This document shows positions 19,516 to 29,868 of a stretch of 64,000 nt of DNA, in pieces (the stretch's first letter is position 1; each line of letters starts with the position of its first letter). The stretch covers positions 744,001-808,000 of the forward strand of contig OZ037902.1 in the NCBI GenBank assembly GCA_964035575.1, given 5' to 3'. Origin of the DNA: Rhynchopus sp. YZ270_cl-10 (lineage: Eukaryota; Euglenozoa; Diplonemea; Diplonemida; Diplonemidae). The position numbers and the translations under genes are program-made. The notes under the pieces were generated by a model that was not told the DNA's origin, did not search any database, and was given only the letters and a program-made list of their open reading frames with translations.

Positions 19516-20127
19516 AGAAACTTGGACTGTACCTATTGTGCAAGAGTTTGCTTTCATCTCTGCGCAGTAAGAACCAATCTTCCACTACAGTTAACCCCTT
19601 TCCCCCACCGCAAATCCTGCAGGGAAGAAATTAAAAATGCGGAAGAAATAAAATCCATCAACTTCCTGCAGTATCTTTGTTTCGACACAATTATGGATTA
19701 TTATTGAATGTTTCAGTGCCTGTGTCTGAGATGTTTGCACTTCCCCCCTCACCACCCCCCACTTGATTTTTTTTGGAACCGTGTGGTTGCCAGCTTGAGC
19801 AGTCACGACGTCGCCTCCCCTTTTTGTGTTGCGTGTCCCTTCCCTCTGGACATGTTTGATAAAAAAGCGTGATAAATATTTATTCCCTTGCCCCATCCCT
19901 TGACTCTCCTTTGTTTCCGTTCAATTCAGTAAAGTTAGGATCTGGCGATTTTATTATATTTTTTCTTTTGAAAAATAGCTGTGCCTTTTTTGCTGTTCTC
20001 TGGTTGAATTTACACTCATGAGCTTTGTCTTCATGTGACAGGGTACTTTATTTTGGGCAGAGGTGGCACGTGCCTTCAGCCGTGAAGTGTCTAGTCTGCA
20101 CGTTTTCAAACCCACCTTACTTTACTT
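19516..20127. other. Intergenic, no gene seen
   Basis: Ordinary intergenic sequence with weak family-D-like remnants (CAGTGCCTGTGTCTGAG near 19716 and GTGCCTTCAGCC near 20070, each followed by TTGCAC or CTGCAC). No coding region is supported. Confidence 0.35.
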
Positions 20128-20165
20128 GGTGACTAAGCACGAGAGGCTCAGGATCATCTTATAAT
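20128..20165 (+). repeat. Family-A hairpin repeat
   Basis: GGTGA-CTAAGC, loop ACGAGAG, GCTCAG, GA, TCATC, TTATAATTTTTT. It lies upstream of the first RPL10A copy. A second truncated start TTGGTGACTAAGC follows at about 20184. Confidence 0.85.
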
Positions 20166-20575
20166 TTTTTCTTTACTTTTGTTTTGGTGACTAAGCAGTG
20201 TCTCTTTTTGCTTCTGTCTCAGGTGCGCAAGATATCTGTTTTAGTGTGTTATTTAGGGTGTGTTGTGATTGTGCGTGTTGTTTCCTGACTTGTGGAAATT
20301 CATATTTTTTGTTTCTTCAGTCTAGGTTTAGAGTGCAGCGTGTTCGTCCTTGCGTTTTCCTTGTTACGTTCACTTGTTTCTCTTCTAAAAAGTCCTCCTG
20401 TACTAGGTCCTACGAGAGCGTGTCTCTCGAGGTACAATATATAGAAAAAAAACGTTTCATTGTGTTGTGCTCAGTTGCCCCAACCACTACCAACTCCCCC
20501 TCCGTTCCCTCCGTTCCCTCTGTCCCCTCAACACAACATCACATCCTCACACCAGCTCTCGACTAATAAAACAAA

Positions 20576-21858
20576 ATGTCCAAGATCCAGCCCCAGGTGC
20601 TGCAGGAGGGAATCACTGCCATCCTCGACGGAGCGCAGGAGAAGAAGCGCCCGTTCTTGGAGTCGATCGAGCTTCACGTTAACCTGAAGAACTACGACAC
20701 CAACAAGGACAAGCGTTTCTCTGGGTCCATCCCCCTGCCCAACATCGCACGTCCCCGTCTTAACGTGTGCATCATCGGAGATGCCTACCACTACGACCAG
20801 GCCGAGAGACACGAGATCCCCAAGGTATGGGCAGTTTTGCATTTGTATTGTAGATGTGCAGCTGGGGAATATTCATCTTGTTCTTTTTTTGTGAAGTTGT
20901 GCCTCATGAGAGGCACATTCATGTTGCAAGTTTTCTTTCTTTCGTCTACGTTACTGTGGAAACCGCACGGTGTGATGTGAGGTACTTTCATGTTCTAATA
21001 AAGGTAGCCGTCTGTATTTGTTGAATCTCTTTCACCTCATTATCATCTCTTTGAACCCTCACAGATGAACGTTGAGGACCTGAAGAAGCTCCAGAAGAAC
21101 AAGAAGCTGGTGAAGAAGATGTGCGCCCAGTACGACGCCTTCCTTGCGTCCGACTCCCTCATCAAGACCATCCCCAGGTATGAAGACTACCCTCCCCTTT
21201 TGCCGCTTTCGGATTCAGCTTCAGTTTTACTTTTTTACTTTTAGTTTCAGTTTTCATCAGTTTCACTTCAGTTATGTGTACGCCTAATATATCAACATCG
21301 AACGAGACAAACCATCACCACACCCACAGGATTGTCGGACCCCACATGAACCGTTCTGGTAAGTTCCCCACCGCTGTTGCCCAGGGAGAGGACCTGAAGG
21401 CCAAGGTATATTTTGTGCACCAATTCTAGTTTTATGTTTATGAAAACTATGACAACGTGTATCCCCGCGCACGAGTAACGTGACCCGCCCTCCTCTGTTC
21501 ACGTTTCGTGGAAATTGCTGTTTATGTTTTATTTGATGACATTGTATCAACGTTGTATGTGCAGAGGCACAGTCATCTTTCAAGCTTTCTTTCCTTTTGT
21601 TGATTATGACGTGTCTTGCAATGCAACACCACTCTCCCACAACAGATCGACACCATGCGCTCCACCATCAAGTTCCAGCTGAAGAAGAACCTGAACCTTG
21701 GAATTGTGGTCGGACACATCGACATGCAGTCCGAGGAGGTGCGTCAGAACACCCTGAAGTCGATCAACTTCCTGGTGTCCCTGCTGAAGAAGAACTGGCA
21801 GAACGTCAAGTCGCTGTACATCAAGTCGACCTTCGGAAAGCCCCAGCGTATCTACTAG
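20576..21858 (+). CDS. RPL10A: Ribosomal protein L10a (uL1), copy 1, 4 exons
   Basis: Exons 20576-20824, 21065-21177, 21330-21405 and 21646-21858 join to 216 aa, the usual length for this cytosolic 60S protein of the L1 stalk. Recognisable stretches include [42 protein letters not shown] and the end [20 protein letters not shown]. Donors are GTATGG, GTATGA and GTATAT; acceptors are CACAG, CACAG and AACAG. Codons are strongly C/G-ending, as in highly expressed genes. The exons are identical to copy 2 by eye, but the intron interiors and flanks differ. Introns 1 and 3 carry family-B-like hairpins. Confidence 0.97.
20894..20930 (+). repeat. Family-B hairpin in RPL10A-1 intron 1
   Basis: GAAGTTGTGCC-TCATGAG-AGGCACATTCATG then TTGCAAGTTTTC. 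It is absent from the matching intron of copy 2, which is 89 nt shorter. Confidence 0.7.
21554..21587 (+). repeat. Family-B hairpin remnant in RPL10A-1 intron 3
   Basis: TGTATGTGCAGAGGCACAGTCATC followed by TTTCAAGC, with a shortened loop. Confidence 0.6.
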
Positions 21859-22163
21859 ACAGCCAATTATGTCTGTCTCATCCGTGTTGTGTATGGTGAG
21901 TACATGTAGCGCTTTACCTGTTGCCTACGGGTTCACACGGATCATTCGCAGAAACTCGTAAAAAAAGCCCCCCCCTCCACCTCACCCTTTACATTTTGTA
22001 ATTTCTTGATGTGTACACATGCGCTGAGAAGAAGTGTTTGCGTGCTTGCACCTGCTGAATCAGCAGAGGTTGTGTATTCTCCTGTGGTCCTGTTTTTCCA
22101 TTTATTTTTAATCCCAAAACCACCCTCCTCCAGAAAGCGTAGGAAGAAAACTTATATAACAAA
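21859..22163. other. Spacer between the two RPL10A copies
   Basis: The 305-nt spacer has no similarity to the sequence upstream of copy 1, apart from AACAAAATG at the start codon. It ends with a pyrimidine tract and CCTCCAG at about 22127-22133, a possible splice acceptor 30 nt before the ATG. Confidence 0.5.
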
Positions 22164-23596
22164 ATGTCCAAGATCCAGCCCCAGGTGCTGCAGGAGGGAA
22201 TCACTGCCATCCTCGACGGAGCGCAGGAGAAGAAGCGCCCGTTCTTGGAGTCGATCGAGCTTCACGTTAACCTGAAGAACTACGACACCAACAAGGACAA
22301 GCGTTTCTCTGGGTCCATCCCCCTGCCCAACATCGCACGTCCCCGTCTTAACGTGTGCATCATCGGAGATGCCTACCACTACGACCAGGCCGAGAGACAC
22401 GAGATCCCCAAGGTATGGGCAGTTTTGCATTTGTATTGTGGAAGCAGCGTTACGTGCTATTAATTTTTTACCCATGCCTCGCCGCGGCTTTCAAGTTCAA
22501 TTCTTTTCATACTAAGCAAAGTCTTTACGTAACTGTTTTGTTTCCAAACCACCTCTTCTGCAGATGAACGTTGAGGACCTGAAGAAGCTCCAGAAGAACA
22601 AGAAGCTGGTGAAGAAGATGTGCGCCCAGTACGACGCCTTCCTTGCGTCCGACTCCCTCATCAAGACCATCCCCAGGTATGCAGCAGGCACTCATCGTCC
22701 CCCCCTTCGCTCTTACTGGTTTCAGTGCGTGATATATTACCCCCCTCCCATTCTGGTTGGGACAATGATATGTTCCTGCTTACAACCTCAGTGTCAGTAT
22801 TACTTTTCATTTTCAGTACCTGCGTCCGCCGATGAACGGTGAGGCGTTTGCACTTTCAACTTTCCTTTTCAGTTACACTTCGCTCGTAGGCCAAATATAA
22901 TATGGAACAACACATCACCATCACCACACCCACAGGATTGTCGGACCCCACATGAACCGTTCTGGTAAGTTCCCCACCGCTGTTGCCCAGGGAGAGGACC
23001 TGAAGGCCAAGGTATATTTTGTGCACCAATTCTAGTTTTATGTTTATGTTTGATTTGATGTGCACGAGAGGCACATTCATCTTTCATTATTTTATTACCC
23101 CCGTTCACATTGCGGTATGGGTGAGCCTCAGTTTTTTGACATCTTGTTGTGTCAACGACAGGTAGTTGTGTCAAAATCTATTGAACGTTTGAATAGTCTA
23201 AACCGAATAACTGTTATCTTCTCGTGTAGTCGTACGTACACGAGAGAGACGTTTCATCTTTCAAGTTTTATTCCTTGCTAACGAATGATCAAAGTGACTA
23301 AAGGTGACTAAGCACGAGAGGCTTAGGATCATCTTCTAAACGTTTCTTTCTTCTTGCAATGCAACACCACTCTCCCACAACAGATCGACACCATGCGCTC
23401 CACCATCAAGTTCCAGCTGAAGAAGAACCTGAACCTTGGAATTGTGGTCGGACACATCGACATGCAGTCCGAGGAGGTGCGTCAGAACACCCTGAAGTCG
23501 ATCAACTTCCTGGTGTCCCTGCTGAAGAAGAACTGGCAGAACGTCAAGTCGCTGTACATCAAGTCGACCTTCGGAAAGCCCCAGCGTATCTACTAG
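22164..23596 (+). CDS. RPL10A: Ribosomal protein L10a (uL1), copy 2, 4 exons
   Basis: Exons 22164-22412, 22564-22676, 22936-23011 and 23384-23596 encode the same 216-aa protein as copy 1. The exons show no difference that I could find, including at silent sites. The first 28 nt of intron 1, the first 37 nt of intron 3, and the last 20-33 nt of introns 2 and 3 are shared with copy 1. The interiors are unrelated. Intron 2 (259 nt against 152) holds a family-D/LINE-tail fragment. Intron 3 (372 nt against 240) holds two family-B copies and one family-A copy. The 3' flank differs right after the stop codon. Confidence 0.97.
22740..22862 (+). repeat. LINE-tail fragment with family-D hairpin in RPL10A-2 intron 2
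   Basis: From 22740 (ACCCCCCTCCC) through CCTGCTTACAACCT it resembles 42743-42792 at the end of the LINE-like ORF. It ends with CAGTACCTGCGTCCGCC-GATGAAC-GGTGAGGCGTTTGCAC and TTTCAACTTTCC. This indicates insertion of the 3' end of that element into an intron. Confidence 0.65.
23057..23090 (+). repeat. Family-B hairpin in RPL10A-2 intron 3
   Basis: GATG-TGC, loop ACGAGAG, GCA-CATTCATC, then TTTCATTATTT. Stem, loop and bulge are intact. Confidence 0.85.
23229..23266 (+). repeat. Family-B-like hairpin in RPL10A-2 intron 3
   Basis: The loop ACGAGAG is followed by AGACGTTTCATC and TTTCAAGTTTTA. The 5' arm (GTCGTACGTAC) is a variant. Confidence 0.6.
23303..23341 (+). repeat. Family-A hairpin in RPL10A-2 intron 3
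   Basis: GGTGA-CTAAGC, ACGAGAG, GCTTAG, GA, TCATC, TTCTAAACG. The copy is near perfect and ends about 40 nt before the splice acceptor. Confidence 0.9.
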
Positions 23597-24319
23597 ATCG
23601 GCTAGCGATCCCCCCCGCCTCCATCCCGTTTTTTTTTTGGCAATTGGGAGTGCTTGACCTATCCTAGATGGTGAGCCCTGTTGCGAGCAAGATGAAACAA
23701 ACGGAAGTATCATATCAAGGGAAGCGGAAAATTTCTTTTTGAAAAAAAAACAAAAAGAAAAAAAAAACAAAAAAAACCAAAAAAAAAAACAAAAAACAAA
23801 ATACACAGCAGTCACACAAATGTTCATGGACGTCATTGTGCGACAACGGGCCTTTTTTTTTTTTCCTTTTCATATCTGAAAACTATTATGTGTATTCTCA
23901 AACCGGTTTTAATGTATCATTTTTTATGTTCAACTTTTCTCCCTCTAGGTCTTGGGAAGGTGCCGTTTAGGGATATATGATGGTGGACAACGATGAACAC
24001 ATCTCCCCTCCCTAATTTCTGCCCCACACCCAATGACCGCAGCTTCTTGATACCCCCTTTTTTTTACGATACATATTTTTCTTCCGATTTTTTTTTGCCC
24101 ATTTTCTTTTTTTCCGTTGTTCTTTTTTTGCTTGAGACGGGGGGCAAATGAAGGGCGACACAAAGGAGAAAACTGAAAATAAAGATAAATCTGCACTCAT
24201 TTTCACATTCCCCCCCCCGATCACCCACCACCCCACCCCTCCACCCACCATCCCCCACCAAGAAAGCAACACTACACAATGTGACCCAATTTTTTGTTTT
24301 TTCCGGCGTTTTTTGTTTA
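23597..24319. other. Intergenic, A-runs then T-runs, no gene seen
   Basis: An A/C-rich run at about 23740-23810 is followed by T-rich and C-rich low-complexity sequence. No coding potential or repeat relative was recognised until the family-A copy at 24320. Confidence 0.5.
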
Positions 24320-24358
24320 GGTGACGAAGCACGATAGGCTTAGGTTCATCTTATACAC
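24320..24358 (+). repeat. Family-A hairpin repeat
   Basis: After TTTTGTTTA comes GGTGACGAAGC, loop ACGATAG, GCTTAG, GT, TCATC, TTATACAC. It has one substitution in the stem and one in the loop. Confidence 0.85.
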
Positions 24359-24436
24359 TTTACTTCTTCTCCTTCTACCAGCTGTTATAGAGTAGATTCA
24401 AAGAAATTCTTTGAATTTTTGTTCAATTTTTCCCTT

Positions 24437-24472
24437 CGCACAGAGAGGCTTAGGTTCATTCTTTCAAACCTT
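24437..24472 (+). repeat. Family-A hairpin, right half
   Basis: CGCACAGAGAGGCTTAGG then TTCATTCTTTCAAACC, 55-90 nt before the next start codon. Its 5' arm is missing, so it would not fold as the full copies do. Confidence 0.65.
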
Positions 24473-24526
24473 TTTTTCCCCTTCATTTTTTTCTCATTTC
24501 CCCCTTTTTTTACACTACATTCCAAA

Positions 24527-27148
24527 ATGGAGAAACACGACAAACTGGACGCTGGTGACCGGGTTGTCCTTACCGACGCAGGTCTGCTTCTCTGTGCAAA
24601 GGAGGACGGTGAGTCATGCATTGGTGCAGGCGAGGTAGGGGAGATCATTCTGGCTACGGTAGGCGACAAACCATACTTAGTACGAGGTCCCGGGATGGAT
24701 TTGGTCTGGTACAGCAGTGAACACGTTACAGAGGCACCAAAGGGGTCTAAAGCAACCACACGAAGAGAACGGGAGGCAATCAAACGTGCATACACAGAAC
24801 AGATGGAGCAGATCCAACAGAAGCCGCCCTCTCCTTCGTCGTCGTCCTCCTCGGCCTTCTCCTCGGTGCTCCTGGACGCCACGTACAAAGAAGGAGAAGT
24901 GTTGTCCCCAAGGTCCTGTCCGTCGCCCACGGCGCTCCCCATCAGCTCTCCCGATGCAGGGGGTGTGCTGCATGTTGATGAGAGCAGCGTGGTCTGCAGT
25001 GAGGGGTCTCTCTCACCGCGTTCCCCTGCATGGAGGCAGGTCGGTTCGCCGAGGAGGAGGGTGTCCTTTAAGGGGGGTGGTGACGGTGGTGACGGTGGTG
25101 CAAACCCATTCACTGCGTTTGCTGAGACAGTAGACGAAGTGTCCGGTGAAGTAGCCTCCACAGCGTTATCCACACAGAGTGCAGTCGAGGACAATATCAG
25201 TAAAGAAGGGAACTCTGTTGCTAACACCATGCCAGACAAACCAAAAGACGCAAAGGATGTGCCACGCGAGGTGAAGGCAGAGTCACCGTCGACAGATGTT
25301 TTGAAAGACCCTCCTAGGATGTCAGGCACCGCGAACACATCTACACCAGGTGAAACAGCGACAGCCAAGATACGATCCTTCAAAAAGTCGTCTGAGTCGC
25401 CAACTGGCTCTCCTAAGGGTTCACCTAAGGGTTCTCCTAACGCATCTGAAGTGACATCCGAGGCAATAAAAAAGCATTCTTTCATGAAGAAGGGTTGGGG
25501 CAAGGCGTTGTCCGCTGTGGCAGATGTGACGAAGGAGGACCGCACAGCAATGCTTGTAACGGGCCGCATGCAGGAGGGCGTGTCTCAGGGCGGACGAACG
25601 AATCTGGCCCACCACAGGGAGCGGGTGAATGCACATCGGGATCGCCAGGTGCTCCATTCTTCACAGGTGATGCAAGCAAAGCGGCGCTACGACACAGAAC
25701 AACGCAACGACGCTGCTGCAGGGGAAAAGCGTGCCCTTCCCGTTGCCGAAACAAAGCTTCTCTTCCACGACCTGATAGCCTCTGAGTACGAACGCACCCT
25801 TCGCAGGGTACGCGAAGAACGGCGCATATTAGTAAAGGCAGAGGCCGCTGTGGGAAGTCTTCTGCACCTTATTGCTCTTGGTGCTGGGAGGCCTCCGCAG
25901 GCGATGGCGGATTTGCAATTTGCTTTGGACGGATTGCTTCTGCAGCAGGAGGATCTTGAGAAGGAAGCTGCCGCGGCGAAGGAGGACCACAAGGTGAACC
26001 TTGAGTTGTCCATTCTTAGTACAAACGAAAGGGCTGCTTTGCGGCATCAAAAGGCGGTTCTAGCAGAAGCAAAGAGCACCTCATACAACGCAAAGCAGGC
26101 CCGTCTGAACGTTCTCCTCAATGAACTAACCGGGCAACGTCTCCGGGGCAACCAGCAGCACCCTTCCACGCAGAACCCTACCTACATCCGCATGCTCAAA
26201 ACCTCTCTCGTCAACCTCTACCAATTTGACAAACCCCTCACGCATGTTCCCGCGCTCAGCTCTGTTCCGGAGGCAGATTCAAATGAGCATTTCTATTTTA
26301 TGGCACTCCAGCTTGGGTCTACAGAGGACATTGTACAGGCCGTGATGTCCTTGGTGAAGGAGGTGCAGGTTATTGTGAATGGGTTTGTAGCTCTTATTGG
26401 AGTGGTTCTGGCTGGGGTGGTGGTGGGGTTTGCTGTAGGGAATAAGCCGGTGGTGCCTCTACGCAGTGGGTTCTTTGCGAAGCCATCTGTGCAGAAAATG
26501 CCGGCACAACAGCACCACCCACCACCACCGTTTTTGCTTCAGTATATAGTAAAGATAACAGCAGTCTCTGCAGCCGTTTCTCTCGCATGCGCTGCACCGT
26601 ATGCCGCTCGGATCAAACGGAGACGGATTCAAAAGTCTAGCCCCACCCTCTCCCCATCAACTTCCAGCGAATCCTCAGAAGCCCCCATAGAATTGAGTGA
26701 AGAGGAGATGGAGGAGGAGGAGGATTTTGAGATAGATTCTTCAGAGTCTGCGAAGGAGAGCGACGATGTGTCGGAGTTTGTGCTGGATGAGGGGCGAAGC
26801 TTTGTGCGTGGGGTGCACAGAGGGAGGGTGCGGAGTGGTGCGTGGGTGCGAGGGGAGGTTAAAGTGCGGCATCATCTGTCACCATCGCAGCGTGGGTCTT
26901 ATCAGATCCGGCGGGTGGACCTGGCAAGCATTGCATCGCTTCATGGCAACGAACGATGTGCAGTAGATAGCGTCAGAAAACGGAAAAAACTCCGTCAAGA
27001 AAATCCCTATGCACTTCGCCTACGACACCCCATTCCACAAGGCTCACCACGTCCGTGGTTGAGGCACTGCGCAAAGGATCCATTAGGGTTCGGAAAAGGT
27101 GCGTGCTCAGTCATTGATACAAATAACACCCGTTTATGGGGAGTTTGA
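24527..27148 (+). CDS. Unrecognised 873-aa protein with N-terminal SH3-like region and two TM segments
   Basis: I start at ATG 24527 because the 36 codons upstream in frame are the family-A repeat and T-tract. Residues about 5-70 (DRVVLTDAG ... GEVGEIIL ... YLVRGPGMDLVWYSSEHV) have the pattern of a small SH3-like/KOW-like barrel; this is a weak match. Ser/Pro-rich disordered regions follow, including three SPKGS repeats near residue 305. A helical, charged region at about 390-545 probably forms coiled coils. Hydrophobic segments lie at about 617-641 and 672-694. An acidic stretch (EEEMEEEEDFEIDSSES) is near 725. It may be an organelle-anchored scaffold. The last 60 residues could hide an intron. 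Confidence 0.8.
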   Translation: MEKHDKLDAGDRVVLTDAGLLLCAKEDGESCIGAGEVGEIILATVGDKPYLVRGPGMDLVWYSSEHVTEAPKGSKATTRREREAIKRAYTEQMEQIQQKPPSPSSSSSSAFSSVLLDATYKEGEVLSPRSCPSPTALPISSPDAGGVLHVDESSVVCSEGSLSPRSPAWRQVGSPRRRVSFKGGGDGGDGGANPFTAFAETVDEVSGEVASTALSTQSAVEDNISKEGNSVANTMPDKPKDAKDVPREVKAESPSTDVLKDPPRMSGTANTSTPGETATAKIRSFKKSSESPTGSPKGSPKGSPNASEVTSEAIKKHSFMKKGWGKALSAVADVTKEDRTAMLVTGRMQEGVSQGGRTNLAHHRERVNAHRDRQVLHSSQVMQAKRRYDTEQRNDAAAGEKRALPVAETKLLFHDLIASEYERTLRRVREERRILVKAEAAVGSLLHLIALGAGRPPQAMADLQFALDGLLLQQEDLEKEAAAAKEDHKVNLELSILSTNERAALRHQKAVLAEAKSTSYNAKQARLNVLLNELTGQRLRGNQQHPSTQNPTYIRMLKTSLVNLYQFDKPLTHVPALSSVPEADSNEHFYFMALQLGSTEDIVQAVMSLVKEVQVIVNGFVALIGVVLAGVVVGFAVGNKPVVPLRSGFFAKPSVQKMPAQQHHPPPPFLLQYIVKITAVSAAVSLACAAPYAARIKRRRIQKSSPTLSPSTSSESSEAPIELSEEEMEEEEDFEIDSSESAKESDDVSEFVLDEGRSFVRGVHRGRVRSGAWVRGEVKVRHHLSPSQRGSYQIRRVDLASIASLHGNERCAVDSVRKRKKLRQENPYALRLRHPIPQGSPRPWLRHCAKDPLGFGKGACSVIDTNNTRLWGV

Positions 27149-27317
27149 TGTATTGTGTTGAAGTATACAAAGTTAGTTCAAAAAAAAAGTGGTGTTTGTT
27201 TTTAGAGTTTTGATGAGAGGAGGGGAGGGGAAGCATTGTAATACACAAAACACAATAACCACCCAACAGGTCCTTGCAAGAAGGGCTGCATTTTATTTAC
27301 ACAAAGTTCATACTAAG

Positions 27318-28588
27318 ATGTTTCGGAACACCTTCCAGTCAGGGTTCCTGTCGATTCTGTACAGTATCGGAAGTCGTCCGTTGCAGATCTGGGAAAAGAA
27401 TGTGAAGAATGGGCACATCAAGCGTATTACTGACCAGGTATGGTGGGCACGCAAAATTGTGTTTTTTTTGGATGTTTTTATCGGATTTAATCCACGAAAT
27501 GGATGTAGGACTGTATGGTTAAGGTCCACCCCGGTACAACCGGTCATGTACCAAAGGTACACTGTCACGAGAGGGATTTGTATTTCAAGTCAACTTATTG
27601 TGCATTTGGAGTGGGTACTTTTTGTGGTTTTTTGCTTTCGTCCTTTATGTACTTTGCCCCCACCACCCACGTCAACCACCTCCACCTCACAGGACATCCA
27701 ATCGAGCGTATTGGAGCTTCTCGGGTCAAACGTGAACACGAACTACATCACGTGCCCGGCAGATCCACAGAAGACGCTTGGGATCAAGCTTCCGTTTCTT
27801 GTGATGATCATCAAGAACCTGAAGGTATGTTCAGAGTGAGGGTGTTGGCGTTCCTTTTCAAATATCTGTGCAGCTTTTCATTTGTGCTGACAACTCCATC
27901 TTTCTTCAATGTATTATGAGAGCACTTCCCTTTTAATTTTCTCCTTTTCTTGCTTATTTACAACCACCACTACAACCATCAGAAATACTTCACATTCGAA
28001 GTCCAAGTACTGGACGACAAGAACGTGAGGAGACGTTTCCGTGCAAGCAATTACCAGAGCACCACACGGGTGAAGCCCTTCATCTGCACAATGCCGATGC
28101 GTCTTGACGAGGGCTGGAACCAGATCCAGTTCAACCTTTCTGATTTCACAAGAAGGTGTGCACATTTCCCTCTTTTCCCTCTTTGTCTTATTTCTTGCTT
28201 CTTGCTAATTTCAACTTCCTTCATTCAAATTTCTAAAGAAAGTTTTCAATACACTTCTTTATATTACTTCATCCCTCCTGAGACGAGGCTGGATCAGCCT
28301 ATCTTTCTTCCAAAATAATCATCTTTATCACATACATGTATCCACACCTTCTTCTCTTATTGACCACCGTAATGCACAGTGTTGTCTTTCTTCTGTTCAT
28401 TTTTCGACCATTTTCCTGCCATTTTTCTATCCTTTTCTCACAGAGCATACGGAACAAACTACATTGAGACACTGAGAGTGCAGGTGCATGCGAACTGCCG
28501 TGTGCGCAGACTGTACTTCTCCGACCGCCTGTACAGCGAGGAGGAGCTTCCGCCAGAGTTCAAGCTTTTCCTCCCCATTGCAAAGTAA
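27318..28588 (+). CDS. CFAP20: CFAP20 (Bug22/GTL3), copy 1, 4 exons
   Basis: Exons 27318-27437, 27693-27824, 27983-28155 and 28444-28588 join to 189 aa, close to the usual 190 or so. The protein opens [20 protein letters not shown] and includes [38 protein letters not shown] and [19 protein letters not shown], all typical of this very conserved protein. CFAP20 is an inner-junction protein of the ciliary doublet microtubule, so the organism builds motile cilia. Donors are GTATGG, GTATGT and GTGTGC. The stop overlaps a donor-like AAAG/TAAGT, so a further 3' exon cannot be excluded. Intron 1 holds a family-C repeat that copy 2 lacks. Confidence 0.97.
27489..27597 (+). repeat. Family-C repeat inside CFAP20-1 intron 1
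   Basis: It begins AATCCACGAAATGGATG, continues through CACCCCGGTACAACCGG and ends with CACTGTC-ACGAGAG-GGA and TTGTATTTCAAGTCAAC. The same intron in copy 2 is 113 nt and lacks it; here the intron is 255 nt. This is a within-window empty-site comparison. Confidence 0.85.
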
Positions 28589-28881
28589 GTCCTCTCCCTC
28601 TGCCTTTGCCTAGTCTACAAAACAAACCTGCTGCTTTTCAAAGCCTTGCTTCCCCCCACCCCAGTCAAAAAAAGAAAAAAAACATAATTTTTATTGCACA
28701 AATATTTGCAGTGGCATTCATGCGTTACACAGCAGCCACTTCTTACACAAAGTAAAAAAAAAATCTGGGGGTGGGTATTCTTTGTCTTCAAGTCACCACA
28801 TACTGTACGAAAAACCATCACTCTCTCCACCACCCAGAGGGCCAGCCCACACACCCCGCAAGGGGATCTATTTATTAAACG

Positions 28882-29868
28882 ATGTTTCGGAACACCTTCC
28901 AGTCAGGGTTCCTGTCGATTCTGTACAGTATCGGAAGTCGTCCGTTGCAGATCTGGGAAAAGAATGTGAAGAATGGGCACATCAAGCGTATTACTGACCA
29001 GGTATGGTGACTATGCGAGTGTAGCGTCTTGTTGTTGTTGGTTTGTGGCAGTCCGAGGGGTGATAGTATCTATTCATGCCCCCATCACCCACGTCAACCA
29101 CCTCCACCTCACAGGACATCCAATCGAGCGTATTGGAGCTTCTCGGGTCAAACGTGAACACGAACTACATCACGTGCCCGGCAGATCCACAGAAGACGCT
29201 TGGGATCAAGCTTCCGTTTCTTGTGATGATCATCAAGAACTTGAAGGTATGTTCAGAGTGAGGGTGTTGGCGTTCCTTTTCAAATATCTGTGCAGATTTT
29301 CATTTGTGCTGACAACTCCATCTTTCTTCAATGTATTATGAGAGCACTTCCTATTTATAATTTCCCCTTTTCTTGCTTATTTACAACCACCACTCAACCA
29401 TCAGAAATACTTCACATTCGAAGTTCAAGTACTGGACGACAAGAACGTGAGGAGACGCTTCCGTGCAAGCAATTACCAGAGCACCACACGGGTGAAGCCC
29501 TTCATCTGCACAATGCCGATGCGTCTTGACGAGGGCTGGAACCAGATCCAGTTCAACCTTTCTGATTTCACAAGAAGGTGTGCACATTTCCCTCTTTCCT
29601 CTCTTTCCTCTCTTTGCTATTTACTGACTGATGCGCTTTAGCACTCAACTACTCTTTACTCTTTATACGTTAATTATTCTTCTCCTATTTGGTCGACTTA
29701 CCCTTTCCAAACTTTTCTCACAGAGCATACGGAACAAACTACATTGAGACACTGAGAGTGCAGGTGCATGCGAACTGCCGTGTGCGCAGACTGTACTTCT
29801 CCGACCGCCTGTACAGCGAGGAGGAGCTTCCGCCAGAGTTCAAGCTTTTCCTCCCCATTGCAAAGTAA
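28882..29868 (+). CDS. CFAP20: CFAP20 (Bug22/GTL3), copy 2, 4 exons
   Basis: Exons 28882-29001, 29115-29246, 29405-29577 and 29724-29868 encode the same 189-aa protein as copy 1. I saw only three silent differences (AAC-CTG/TTG, GTC/GTT and CGT/CGC). Intron 2 is the same length in both copies (158 nt). Introns 1 and 3 are shorter here (113 and 146 nt) but share their ends with copy 1. The two genes are 293 nt apart in direct orientation. Codon use and the lack of any damage suggest both are functional. Confidence 0.97.

Noticed and set aside
24419-24526. N-terminal extension of the 873-aa gene
   Set aside because: It would encode the family-A repeat and T-tract (Phe-rich), which is not conserved-looking sequence.
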